A program made the translations under genes and the position numbers. Below are positions 46,801 through 57,500 of a stretch of DNA of 64,000 nt, in pieces (within the stretch, counting starts at the first letter, position 1; the number at the start of each line of letters is the position of its first letter). The DNA comes from Eudorina sp. 2006-703-Eu-15 (taxonomy: Eukaryota > Chlorophyta > Chlorophyceae > Chlamydomonadales > Volvocaceae). The stretch covers positions 344,561 to 408,560 of the forward strand of contig BDSI01000087.1 of assembly GCA_003117195.1 (NCBI GenBank), written 5' to 3'. The notes beneath the pieces were generated by a model, which ran no database searches, was not told the origin of the DNA, and saw nothing but the letters and a program-made list of their open reading frames with translations.

Positions 46801-47748
46801 CGGGGCCGTTGTGGGATTCTGCCCTCCCCTGCCGGCTCCGCCCATCCCCTGCCCCCTCCCCCTGCGCCCCCTTTCGCAGCCCTGGTGCGCCAACGGGCTG
46901 CTGGCCAAGCTCATATCGTGTGAGGACACGCGCCCCGAGTTCAACCGCGGCCGGGGCGGCTGCAACATCGACGCGGGGATACTCACAGTGCAGGTGGGGC
47001 GGTGGGGTGTTGCATGCAGGTGGGCGGTTTGGCGGTTGGGTGGGTTTCTATGCCGTACTGCCATGGAGGTCGAGGGGGTTGTCACACGACGGGAGCGGTC
47101 CCGCCCGCACCCCCCCCACACACACACACTACTTCTCGCGGCGCAGTTCTCTTTTACACACACACACACGGCCTCGCACGATGGGGTACTCAAGGCCCTA
47201 GCTGGATGGTGTGGCCACGCTGCCTGCCATCCCCCGGTGGTCCAACACGGGGGTGGAAGGGTCACCACAACGAGTGCGTGGACCAGGGCGGGGCCAGACG
47301 GGAGGGGCGGGGCAACGGGCGCCGTGGGATTGAGGGGCGAGGTCTGCGATCGGCCGGCGTTGATTTCGGTCGGCGGCCGAAGGGTGGTGGGGTGGGGTGC
47401 GTTGTGTTGCCTTCCCGGAGTGGCTGGTCGCCGGGAAGGGGGGGCCTGATCAGGGGCGGAGCGGACGCGCCCCCAACCCCCACTCCACCCCACCCCACCC
47501 AGCGCAGCGCAGTTTGAATATGTCTACCAATTTCCTATACCCCACCCCACCCCGCCGGCCGCCCCACCCCACACATGCCCTCCCCGCACCTTTTGATGGC
47601 TGCATGTTGGATTGGCCCCTCCGGTGCCCTCCCTCCCTCCATCCATCCCCCCCAACACGCATACACACACACGCAGGGCCCCGCGGCAGCCGCCGGTGCG
47701 GGCGGCGGCCCCCTGCTGCAGCTCCTGGACGGTGTGACTCTGATGTAG
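37823..47748 (+). CDS. F-box protein, substrate unknown
   Basis: Fourteen exons: 37823-37912, 38350-38457, 39325-39636, 39875-39961, 40581-40637, 40862-40915, 41403-41508, 41955-42196, 42722-42989, 43273-43619, 44102-46163, 46683-46756, 46880-46993, 47677-47748. All phases agree, giving 1330 aa and a TAG stop. An F-box sits at the very N-terminus (about 10-60), split by intron 1. It reads LEALDDLCLQQIASWTDTLK, then DLLNLGSTCKRLRS and DPAWQRHLLADFG. It would bind SKP1 in an SCF ubiquitin ligase. The rest shows no repeats (LRR, Kelch, WD40) I can recognise. Ordered-looking blocks include VGHMFTPSSRTFYSSEAL, GEPHRAFLLDRLQLPAAYL, EDLYVHCYNQMNQGRAWGRL, IWYNQRSVPFRVRQ, GFFDSVMLSRPNTVTCPL and PWCANGLLAKLISCEDTRPE. 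Exon 11 adds about 690 residues, mostly poly-Ala, poly-Gln (about 1037-1087) and acidic runs. Seven of its 13 introns hold repeat A or a tandem array. Confidence 0.78.
39086..39152 (-). repeat. Repeat A copy 4 (intron 2 of F-box gene, antisense)
   Basis: GGGGGTATAGGAAATTGGTA, then GGCATTTTCAAACTGCGCTG, then CTGCCAGAGCTACGGTTCGA. This is the one copy whose C-run end does not face the nearer exon. Confidence 0.9.
40085..40470. repeat. Repeat B cluster in intron 4 of the F-box gene
   Basis: Two ACTGAGCCGCG/GCTGAGCCGCG plus GAGTGGAATTGTGTG units (40088-40160), a CCCGCCCGACCCAAACC unit (40173-40189), a GT run at 40340-40366, then GGCAGGCGGAACAGGGGTGC and CATGCAAGGGGC. The blocks are in reverse orientation relative to 14801-14850. 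Confidence 0.75.
40671..40748 (+). repeat. Repeat A copy 5 (intron 5 of F-box gene)
   Basis: TGGTACAGTTGATTTCTTCA, then CCGGACTTTCGCTCTGGCGG, then CAGAGCAGTTTGAATATTCC and TAGCAATTTCCTATTCCGC. This is a good example of the TGGTACAGTTGAT subtype. Confidence 0.9.
40795..40827 (+). repeat. Repeat C copy (TTCGTCAATAAAGACAGCG type)
   Basis: Short repeat TCAATAAAGACAGCGAAATC followed by ACGAAACC. It is found again at 42511-42546 and 49743-49778. Confidence 0.7.
41331..41376 (+). repeat. Repeat A copy 6, diverged (intron 6 of F-box gene)
   Basis: TTGGCAGTTTGTAACCAAAT then ATGTATACCAATTTCCTATA and CCCC. It ends 26 bp before the acceptor at 41402. Confidence 0.8.
41561..41602 (+). repeat. Repeat A copy 7, partial (intron 7 of F-box gene)
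   Basis: TCAGTCTGGGCAGTTTGAAC then ATGTCCACCAATATCCTAAA. Diverged at the C-run end. Confidence 0.75.
41831..41924 (+). repeat. Repeat A copy 8, near full length (intron 7 of F-box gene)
   Basis: GCTGGCGATCTACGGTACTG at the 5' end, TCCGGTCGAAACGTCGCTCT, GGCAGCAGCGCAGTTTAAAA, TTGTCTACCAATTTCCTATA. It ends 30 bp before the acceptor at 41954. With copy 14 it defines the longer form of the element (about 95 bp). Confidence 0.92.
42396..42510 (+). repeat. Repeat A copy 9, interrupted (intron 8 of F-box gene)
   Basis: CCCTGGCAGCAGCAGCGCAG at 42399-42418 and GGAAATGTCTACCCCCTTTC plus CTATACCCC from 42481. The two halves are separated by about 60 unrelated bases. Confidence 0.6.
42511..42546 (+). 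repeat. Repeat C copy (intron 8 of F-box gene)
   Basis: TTTGTGTCAATCAAGACAGC then GAACCGCGAAACCC. Confidence 0.7.
42642..42700 (+). repeat. Repeat A copy 10 (intron 8 of F-box gene)
   Basis: GAACCGTCGCTCTGGCAGCA, GGGCAGTTTGGAAATGTCTA, CCAATTTCCTATACCCC. It ends 21 bp before the acceptor at 42721, so its C-run serves as the pyrimidine tract. Confidence 0.93.
43100..43244. repeat. (CTGCCC)n hexanucleotide array in intron 9 of the F-box gene
   Basis: More than 20 nearly perfect CTGCCC units after a short irregular C-rich lead-in (from about 43040). It fills most of the 283-bp intron and ends about 28 bp before the acceptor at 43272. Confidence 0.95.
47100..47170. repeat. Repeat B patch in intron 13 of the F-box gene
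   Basis: CACACACACACTACTTCTCG, CGGCGCAGTTCTCTTTTACA and a further CA run. Confidence 0.7.
47500..47543 (+). repeat. Repeat A copy 11 (intron 13 of F-box gene)
   Basis: GCGCAGCGCAGTTTGAATAT then GTCTACCAATTTCCTATACC and CC. Its C-run end faces exon 14, 133 bp on. Confidence 0.88.
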
Positions 47749-49742
47749 ACAAGACAGACGACAGCCACACGCGGGGGCTACAGCGGTGCCAATCCTGTGG
47801 CTGTAGCTATAGGTGGGCTGCAGAAAGGGCTGTAGCTGAATGGGCGTTAGCTGAATGCGACCCCGAGGGCGGCTCACAGGGCCTGGCGGCGCAGCGATGA
47901 GTGAGAGGCGCTGCAAGCAGTCGACGGCTTGGAAGGGGGCCGGGTGAAAACGCTGCGATGTGTGTGTGTGTGTGGGGGGGGGGGCTGACTCATTCGGGGT
48001 TCGTGTACCGTGCATGTGTGAAGCAGTGCGGGGGCCGGTTGGGTGCGATGTGGGGGGGATGTCGGTAAGTACCCCGTCTTGGGGCGACAGCGCGGCCTGG
48101 GCAATTGTACCTGGCGGCGTGGTTGGCAGCGATGACGACAGAACGCGAGCCCCTTAGGAAGCGGCTGGTTAAAAGGGGGACCAGCAATTAAGCTGCTCGC
48201 ACCCCGTACAGGCGCAGACAGTTGGTTGAGGTTGGTTGCTGATACAAAGGTGGGGTGAGGTGAGGTGGAGGTGGAGGTGACAGTTGAGGTGAAGAGGGGG
48301 GCTTGGTTGGTGGCATCCGTTGTCGGGTTGTGGCGATACCGTACACACTGTGGGGTTGGGACAGCACCACCCTTCTGCTGGGTTGCGAAGAGCGTAATAG
48401 CCGCCTCGGCCGTTGGTCGTTGGTGGTTGCGAAGCACGGGTTCGCCGTGATCCTGCTGCCGCTGTGTTGAGCGAAGGTGGACACGTGGACAAACCCGTGG
48501 GGACGGAGTACACGAAACGGGTTCCGCCCACCGCTACGTCGTAAGGTATTAATGTATATAATCATGTATTATCATGTGTTATTGTGACAAGGTTCGTCTT
48601 ATTCGCAAACCCATCCAGACGGGAGCCGGGCAGGCCACCCGCACGATCAAGATACGTACCCACAACAGTCCCCGGCACACGCCCGCATGGCCATACGCGC
48701 GCATTGTGTATGACATGAAACAGCAAGTAGTGGAGCGGAGGCGGAGGCCGTGGCCGTGCTGGCCCTGCTCCCCTGCAGCGCTGCGGGGAGAGATCAGATC
48801 AGACCTGAGATACGGTCAGAACGCTCCCGCCGCGCTGCTGCGCGACCCGATCCTCCCGCCGCCCCTGGTGGCAATGCCGCCCAAAGCTCCGGGTCCCCCC
48901 CTCCCAGTGTGCTCTCTTTCCGCCCCGCGCCCCCGACCCCGACCTCGCCGACAGCCGGCCACAGAACAGACGGACAGACAGATAGATAGGCAGAGATAGA
49001 CAGACAGTGGGCTAGACGCGTCCGAACACGGCCGCAGCCACAAACCGCCCACGAACATGTTCCGGTGCACACAGAGCGGTGGTGATCGTCACCGAGCGCA
49101 CAACTCGATTACCTATCGTTGTCGATTCTCAGCAGCGCTCGCGGTCTCTAGCTCCGGCGTTAAGTGCAGTGCAGCGCGGCCGTCAAAACACACACACACG
49201 GGTTCCTTTTCTGAACACACACAGCCCGCGTTGCTCAGCCCCGTGCATGTCACGCACACCTGTTCTCCGCCCCTTCCCTCCCCCATACACACACACACAT
49301 ACATACACACTCCCCCTCACTGCCCCAGTCGCGTCGTCGTCCACGTGGTGGCGTTGCAGAGCAGTGCAGCGCAACGCCCCACAGTCGTCGTCGTGTCTCT
49401 ACTCTCTAGCACATGCTGTGCCGTACAAGTACGGCAAGCTGTGCGTATGTAAAGAACATTGAGCCGCGAGCTGTGCGTGGGTGGGTGTTGTTATATGGTA
49501 GGCAAGGGGGTGTGTGTTTAGATATGAGACCCGTGTGAGTGTATGTGTATGTGTTTGTGTGTAGAGGAGAACTGAGCCGCGTGTGTGTGGGGGGTTGGGG
49601 TTGGGGTTGGGGGTGGGGTAGGGGTGGTGGAGGCTGTCAGCCGCCAGTCGGCTGACGGCCTCATGCGTCACCAACACCCGCCGGCCAAGTCGCCACTTCG
49701 GATGTCCCCAGCCCGCCCTCCCGCTGCATACCCGCCCGTCCC

Positions 49743-49778
49743 CTTTGTCAACAAAGACGGCGGAATCGCGAAACGATC
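49743..49778 (+). repeat. Repeat C copy in intergenic DNA
   Basis: CCTTTGTCAACAAAGACGGC then GGAATCGCGAAACG. It matches the copies in F-box introns 5 and 8. Confidence 0.65.
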
Positions 49779-50258
49779 ACCCGCCCGCCCCCACCTCCCG
49801 GTCTGGGGCCGCCGATCTGGCCTCTCTCCTTCCTCTCGTCCCTCTCCTCACGTTGAGCGCAACGCAAACGTGCCGAGCAAGCTCCACATCACCACCACCA
49901 CCACGTGCGTCACGAGGTCCGTTCGCAGCCTGGCTGCCACCGCCGCAAATGGCCGGCCACGCGATTCAACAGACAAACAGACAGACAGGCAAACCCAACC
50001 ACAACCACAACCAGCGGGCACATGCAGTCGGACACGCAGGCATAGAGCAATCCTGCCTTACCAGCGACGAACACACAGTCGTGGGTCACAGGCACCGATC
50101 AACCCACACCCACACCCACACACATGGGGGGCCCTAGTTGTGTTTTACGGGCTGGGGCAGGGGCGGTTGTGTGGCATGCGGGCACTTTCCGGGCATAGTT
50201 ATGCACCCCCTTGCATGTCACGTATTCCTCGGGGGGGGGGCGGGTTTCCTCACTTGAC

Positions 50259-50319
50259 GCACAGACAGACAGACAGACATACATACATACATACAGACAT
50301 ACATACAGACAGACAGACC
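50259..50319. repeat. CAGA/CATA tetranucleotide repeat
   Basis: Alternating blocks of CAGA and CATA units. Similar GACA/GATA tracts lie at 48970-49005. Confidence 0.95.
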
Positions 50320-51426
50320 TGCGCAGACGGAGCGGCCTGAGGCGAGGCACAACATATCACCACACACACAATACATTAAACACACACATACACATACATT
50401 AAAAACACATACATACACGCACAAACGCACACACCGCGTTCCAACAGACAACGCCGTCGGTCGACTTCCCAGCCCCCTGAAGCCAGGGCGCCTTGTTGAG
50501 CAATACCCCATTCCATAGCGCCATAGCGCCGCTTCAAAGACCGCCTGCTCAGCGGCGGATGGCCCGTACAGCCCCCCCCACTGCTTTCGCTTTAACCCCA
50601 CCCCACCCCACCCCACCCCTCTTTTCCTCCTTCTCCCCTCCACCCCAGCAGTTTGGATAGTCTTGGCCACGAGCGACACACGAGGGGACTAGAGACGGGG
50701 GCGAGGGAGGGGAGCTCTCAGGGAGCGGTAACGCACCCAATCTCACACCGCCTGTGCCGCCGCACCCCATCGCCCTGCGCACCTGCCTGTACGGCAGCAG
50801 CGGCAGCAGCATCATTCAATAGCAGCAGCAGCAGCGGTGTCGCGCAGTGCTGCGGCCGTTGTGGTGAAGGCGCGCGGGCCGGCCGCCCCCGTCCCCTGCC
50901 CCTCTCTCCCCCCCCCGCCCTCCCGACCCCTTCGTGAGTCCCAACCGAGGCCCAACGCTGCAACATCCCAAGTTCCCAACTGCACGGGCGGCACGCCGAC
51001 CCACGGGTCACCAGCGCCCGGGGCGGTGGCTCCCTCCCCCAGCGGCCCGCAGACCCTCCTCCTCCTCCTCCCCTTTCGCACCACCCGACTCCCAACCCGG
51101 TTGTATCCGCGCGCTGCCCGCACTCCCCTCCACTCCCCCCCAATCGTTGCTTCACAAATTCGCCGTTTCTCGTTTCAAGAGATGACGCAGCCGCCCCCGT
51201 CGCAGGCGCTCGCGTCGCAGTCGCCGCAGTCCCCGCAGTCGCCGCAGTCCCCGCAGTCGCCGCAGCAGTCGCCGCCGCCCCCCGCGTCCGCCAGCCCCAA
51301 GCCGCCGCCGGCGTCTCCCATCCCTTCGGGGGGGGGGCGCGGAGGAGGGCAAGACGAAGGGCGGGACAAGATGGGGGACGAGATAAACTGAGCGGGGCGT
51401 ACCGGTGTCGAGACGAGGCGAAAGAG

Positions 51427-51478
51427 GCGGGCAGGCGGGCAGGCAGGCAGGCAGGCAGGAAGAAAGAAAGAAAGAAAG
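51427..51478. repeat. GGCA then GAAA tetranucleotide repeats
   Basis: A GGCA/GGCG block is followed directly by a GAAA block. Confidence 0.95.
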
Positions 51479-51525
51479 GGGACGGCGATAAGGCAGTGCG
51501 TATCGCGACAACAGGTGAGTTAGAC

Positions 51526-51530
51526 TTACA
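51526..51530 (-). terminator. Candidate TGTAA poly(A) signal of the VWA gene
   Basis: TGTAA on the minus strand lies about 35 nt after the predicted stop. That is close for the group, so a later site is possible. Confidence 0.3.
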
Positions 51531-51562
51531 CCAGTAGGTGATACCAGTAGGTAGTTGGGTAG

Positions 51563-54500
51563 TTAGCTAGTTGGACAATGAAGCGTCAGGTACGGATACG
51601 CCCAGGGATGCCACACCCGGGTCTCTGCCCCGCACCCCCTTTCGCATCCCCACTGGCCCCTGGGCTGCGTCCATCGTCAAACGCAACCCCACGTGCCGTC
51701 TCACCCCGCAACCCGACTTGCCGGGGACCCTCCCTCCCCACCACCACCGCTCCCCACTCACCGGTGTTCGCGGCGGTGGCGCCCAAGTCCCCGAACGCAA
51801 AGGCCGCCCCCACCCCCAGACCCGCCAGCACCACCACCGCCGCCGCCCCGCCGATGGCGTACTTGGTCACGTTGACCTTCCGCCTGCCCTGGGCGGCCGC
51901 CGCCGCCTGCATCATGCTGTAGTCCTGGTGGGTGGTCTCGAACCCCACCGTGCGGGTGTGGGCGCAGGGGATGCCTGGGGGTTTGGGGGGGTGGGGGTTT
52001 AGGGTTTGATGGAGGAGGAAGGAGGGGATTGCGAACGGGGAATACACGACATTGAGTCATTGGTAGACCAAAATCAATGTTGCGCTGCTGCTTGAGGGGA
52101 GGGGGAGGGGAGGGGAAGAGGAGGGGAGGCGAGGGCGAGGGTGGTGAGTAGGGGTTAGCGTTTCACGGGTTGCGGTTGCAGACAACGGCGCGAGGGTAGG
52201 GTGGGGTGGGGTGGGATGTTGGGGAGGGTTTGACGGTCCGCGTGTGCGGGTCCCGTGCTGTACGGCGGTAACGGTTGCAGTGGGCCCCGTACTCGGACAG
52301 CCGCTCGGAGGGTAGAACGCCGGCAGCCTCACGGGCCACCGGGGCCAGGATAGGAAACACCAATCCACAAGGACACAAGGACACAAGGGAAAGACCCCAC
52401 CCCACCCCACCCGCGCCACCCCAACCCCGCCCCCACCCCACCCCACCCCGCCCCGCCCCGCCCCATCCCACTCTTCCCCCCCGCCCCACCTGTGGCAATG
52501 GACAGATCCACGATGCGGTTGACCATGTTGGCGGGGTTGCCCGCCAGCCAGGCCTGCGCCGTCAGCAGGTCCAGCCGGTTCTTGATGAAGATCTTGTCCA
52601 GCGGCAGGTCGCTCTCCTTGCCGGGGTACACCGGGTTGGAGCTCCAGGCTGGGGGCCGCGCGGAGGCGAGGGAGGAGGGGAGGCGGGAGGGGGGATAAAT
52701 TGAAAAAGCAATCAACCCAAAGAACAGGCCCAGGCACACCCAGAAAAAAGGAGGGGGGAACATGCCGTACGGAGGGAGGGTGAGGGGGTCGGCGCGTGAG
52801 GCGGGGGGGACGGGGCGGGGGGGGGAGGGACGGGGCGCGGGGGGTGAGGGAGGGCCAGGCATGTAGACGGACGTGTGGAGGACTTGTGTAGGGGGGGGGA
52901 GGGAGAAAGAGGGTGGCCTGAGATGTAATGCACCGGTAGGGTCAAGAGGCGCGGGCTGGGGCTGTGGGCGTGTGCTTGGCGATATCTGAGCCGCGGGGAA
53001 AGCGGAGTCGACCTCGGCGGTGGGTGGGTGTAGACGAGTAGCAGTGTTGGAAGACAGGAATGGCCGGGACCCCGGGGGCCCCCTCCCCCCCCCCCACACA
53101 CACCCTGCCTGCTTAAATAACACACACCCCGCCCCGCCCCCGCCCACTCGCTCACCCGCTCCGCTGGGCAGCATGCCGTTGAGGGTGATCCCCTCCTTGG
53201 GCCAGGTGCCGCTGTACTTGCCCGCCACCAGCAGCGGCATCCCGCAGAAGAGGTCGGGCAGCGGGAAGGGGTACAGCTCGCAGCCCTCCACTCCCGGGAG
53301 GGTCAGCGTCAGGTCGGACAGCACGGGGCGCTGCGCGGCGGTCAGCATGTGCTGCATCTGGGCCTGCGGGGTTGAGGTGGTGGTGGCGGTGGGGGTGGGG
53401 GTGGGGGTGGGGGTGAGAGGTTGAGAGGAGGAACGGGAATGGCTGAGGAGGGGGTCCAACGTCATCGTCGCTGGTCCCCGTCAGCGCACCAGTAAAAAAC
53501 TGATGTCCCCCAACTACCTGTACCCCACCCCATCCGCCCCGCCCCACGCTGTACCTGGATCGAGTGGGGTCGGAACGCGACGTCGAAGGCGCCCCTGCCG
53601 TACGTGGCGAGCTGTTTGAGGAAGTAGTGGTTGCAGTAGGGCCCTATGCCGAAGGTGCAGATGCGGGGGATGCCCGGGGTGGGCTGCCCCAGTGCCGGCT
53701 GCTTGTCCCCTCCGCCCGGGGGGCCCAGACCCCGGGCGGCCGCCCCCTCCGCCTGCGACTTGAGGTGCAGCAGCGCCGCCACTTGCTGCTCCACGTGGCG
53801 GCAGATGTCCTTCTCGTCCTGGAGGGGGGCGACGTGGGGGGGGGGGGGAGGGGGCCGAGGGAGGGTGTAAGGGTACACACACAGTATTTTGGTCCTTGGT
53901 TTGGGTCGGGCGGGTCTCTTCTCTAAACACACACACACACATGTAACGAACTCCTGTTCTGCCTACCTGGGAAACACCCATATATGATTATGATTATGTA
54001 TATAAATATCAAGACCATTGAGGTGTGTCATGATATTACATTAATGATGTCACAGAGGGCCCCGCGGGTCACCTGTGATATAACATCTCATGTCATATCA
54101 TACATGGATATGTGAGGGCACATGCAGATGCAGACGAGATACGGTACACGTACGTACACGATATGAGAGGGACGGCGTGGCGTGGCGCTGGCGCTGGCGT
54201 GGCGTGGCTTGCGCAGCGGGATGGTGATGGTAATGATGAGGCGCGGCTGCTGTTGGGGGAACGTGTGCGAGCGACCCCCCTCCCGCCCTCCCCCAAAACC
54301 CTAGAGCTTCTTCCATGCCCGGCCCCGTGAGGTTGGAGCCGGGGTGGTGGGCGACTCCGGATCACTCAACAGGGCCTGGGCCCCCCCCCAGTCCACCAAT
54401 CACCTATACGGTAACCCCCAGTCAAGGGCTCTCAAGCCGGGGCCGGCGAATCCAGCCCCTCGCTCCCGCGCACCCACGCAGTCACCCCCTCCCCGTCTTC

Positions 54501-57500
54501 GCACGCCCGGTGGGTTGTTGTGCACGCCCGCCTCTCACGCGCGCAGCCTGTTCAGCGAGGGGGTCAGGGCACCCAGCTGCCCTCCAACCCGCGCCTCCGC
54601 CGCGTGCCGTTCGTGACCCCCTCCCCGTCTTCGACCCCCGCCCCCCCACTCGCAGCGCAGCGTTGCCTCTTGATTACAGCGACCAATTCAACCTAACAGT
54701 TTATAATTGACGGCTAAGCTTCTTTCACGTTACTCCATCGACTTTTAGTTGACTTTCGGAGCTAGGACTCCTTGGTGTGTTAACAACCGCCAGCGGTCTG
54801 AGGCCTACAATGTGGACGTCGTCGCATCGCTGGAGGTCCCTCCCTGGTACAGTTGATACTTCACCGGACCGTTGCTCTCCGGCAGCAGCAGCGCAATTTG
54901 CTTATGTTCCCCAAATTCCCATACCCTCCCAACCCCCCCCCCCGGGCCCCCCGGGCCCCCCCCCGGGCCCCCCCCCCCCCCCACCGGCACGCATCCGTCG
55001 GTGACCAGGAATATGAAGGGCAGTGCGGGCGGCCCCGGCTGCATCTGCATCTGCATCTGGGGCCCGGCGGAGAGCACCCCCATGGCCGCCTGCAGCGGGC
55101 CCCGGATGTCGGTGAGGCCGCGGGCGCTGATGGAGCCGCGCACCCAGGCCTGCAGGTGGGGAGAGGGGGTTGAGAGGGCTTTCGGAGGGGGTCTGGGGGG
55201 GATTGTGTGTGTGTGTGTGTGGGGGGGGGGGGGAGGGATCCTTTTCATACAGTTACACTGCCTATCCCCTGCCCATCCCCTGCCCAACCCGGCCCCCCCT
55301 CCCCCCCCCCACACACACACAACGCCGTCGCGCCACTGCTCCGAAACCAACCCAACCCGCACCTCCCCATCCACCAACCCTCGCACCGTCGACGTGCGAG
55401 ACACCCACTGCACGAACATCCCACCGACCTGACCCTCCCGAGCCCTCACCCTCACCCCCCCCGCCCCCACCCAGCGCCCCCCTGCCCCTGATGCCGCCCC
55501 ACCTCGCACGCCGCCACGTTCTCCGCTGTAGCCTGCAGCAGCTGGCCCCCTGGAGTGAACCACAGCTGCTCGTGGTCGAAGGCCACCACGGTGAAGTGGT
55601 CCAGGGGGGTCAGGGAGCGCAGCCCGAACGTCAGGGCGGCCCTGCGGGGGAGGGGGAGGGAGGATCAGGAGGCGGTGGCCAGGTGGGGGGGGGGAGGGAG
55701 GGGATCAGGAGGCGGTGGCCAGGAGGGGGAGGGGGGGAGGAGGGGGGAATATTCGAATACATGACATTGGCAGACATATTCAAACTGCGCTGCTACCAGC
55801 GAGGGCTGCCTGCCCCCGCCCACTGACCCCCATCTCCCATACGTTGCACTTTCCCATTACCCCCCACCCCTTTGACCCCCCTTCCGCTACCACCAATATC
55901 CCACAATGCCCCCCTCCCCGCTCCTACCCCCTCCCCCCTCCCTGGCCCTTCCCGTCACTCTTCCCCTCCCCTGATTTCTGGGTGTGCCCGGGTTCGTTCA
56001 TCGGGGTTTTCTTTTTTTCAATTTGGCCCTCCCCCTCCCCCTCCCCCGACCCACTTTGCGTAGTCCATGGGCTCCCCCGACATGCTGCCCGACCGGTCGA
56101 TCATAAAGATTATGGAGCGCGGGAAGGGGGAGGTGTACTCGGGGGCGGGGGGGGCCAGGGTCAGCACGAAGGCGCCCCGCGGGTCGGGGTCGGAGGGGTG
56201 CGGCTCCCGGGGGGGCGTCACGTTGAGCGCCAGGAACATGTCGGAGCCCCACACGAGGTACCGCACGTCCACGTCGCAGTTGGGCATCTGGGGGGCGGGA
56301 CGTGACGGTGCGTGTGTGTGTGTGTTGGGGTGCGTGTGTGGGGTGTGTGTGTTGGGGTGTGGGGGACAGGAGGGTGTTGGAGCGCCCTCGGAGCCCGCTC
56401 CGCCGCCCGTCCCCTCACGTACTCTACCGTCCATCCACACACGGGCGGGTTCCTTTCCTAAGCACACATACACATACACACACGCACACACATACGCACA
56501 CATACACACACGCACACACATTTACATTCACACACACTCACCTGGGGGTCTTTTTGAAGGGACAGCGTTGCCGTACCCGGGTTCTGTACGCCAGGCACCG
56601 CCTGGTGCCCGGAGCACACGTTGTATTTGACCTTGGTGGGGGAACCTGCGAGGTGGGTTAGGGGTGGGTGGGTGGGTGGGTTGGGGCGGGGGGGGGGGAT
56701 AACAAAGCGGTACCTTGTCTTGGGTTAGAGTGGTGCGGCGGCAAGGAAACACGGGGTCGGGGGGTCCCCGTTGGCTTGGGTCGGGGAGGAGGGGAAGGGG
56801 TGGTGGGGTGGGGTTCCCGGGCCAAGCCGAACGCGGGCGGGCAGGTCTGTTGCGTTGCGCCTCCCCCCTTCCCCTAAGGACCCGCAATCCGCATCTCCAC
56901 AGGTAACCACCCCAGCCCACCCCACCCCACCCCACCCCACTCCCCTCCCCTCCCCTCCCACCCCACCCCACCCCACCCCCCTCCCCTCCCCTCCCACCCC
57001 ACCCCACTCCACCCCACTCCCCTCCCCTCCCAACCCACCCAGAACTGGCCCCCGCCTCCTCCTTCTCCGCTTCCCCGGCCCTCCGCCCCCCTTCGACCTC
57101 ACCCGTGTTGATGGTGACCAGCACGTCCAGCATCGTGGTGTGGCTGTAGCCCTGATCGGAGGAAGCCGAGGGAAGGAGGTGGAGGGGGCCCGGGGGGGGG
57201 GAGCAGGTCGGGAGGGGGGATCTGAAGCACGTGAAACCCGGGTGCGGACCCCGGGGTTGGTGGTTGGTGGGCGGGGAACGGCCGGAGGGGCCCACCCTGG
57301 GTCCCGCGGGACTGGGGCGCGAGGCGGGCACGAACGGGCTGGGACACCGCCAGAGACACATTCGTTAATCCATCCACCTCCCACACCCCTCCACACACCC
57401 CTCGGGTTGGTTCGGGCGGCTTCCTCACCTCGCGAAACTCACCTCCAGCTATATTTCCGGGCTTAGGGCTTAGCTACCGTATGCCCCTTGCATGTCACGA

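Larger units (their letters stand above)
47749..51562. other. Stretch between convergent gene ends, no confident gene
   Basis: The F-box and VWA genes converge here. It holds repeat B pieces at 49150-49600 and 50205-50250, a repeat C copy at 49743-49778, tetranucleotide repeats, and an AT-rich ATGTATATAATCATG patch at 48550. An open frame around 51181-51391 encodes an SPQSPQ repeat. I see no start signal or spliced partner for it, so I do not call it a gene. Confidence 0.5.

Noticed and set aside
50837..51391. Plus-strand frame ending in an SPQSPQ repeat
   Set aside because: No signal, domain or spliced partner. It lies in the likely 3' flank of the convergent VWA gene.
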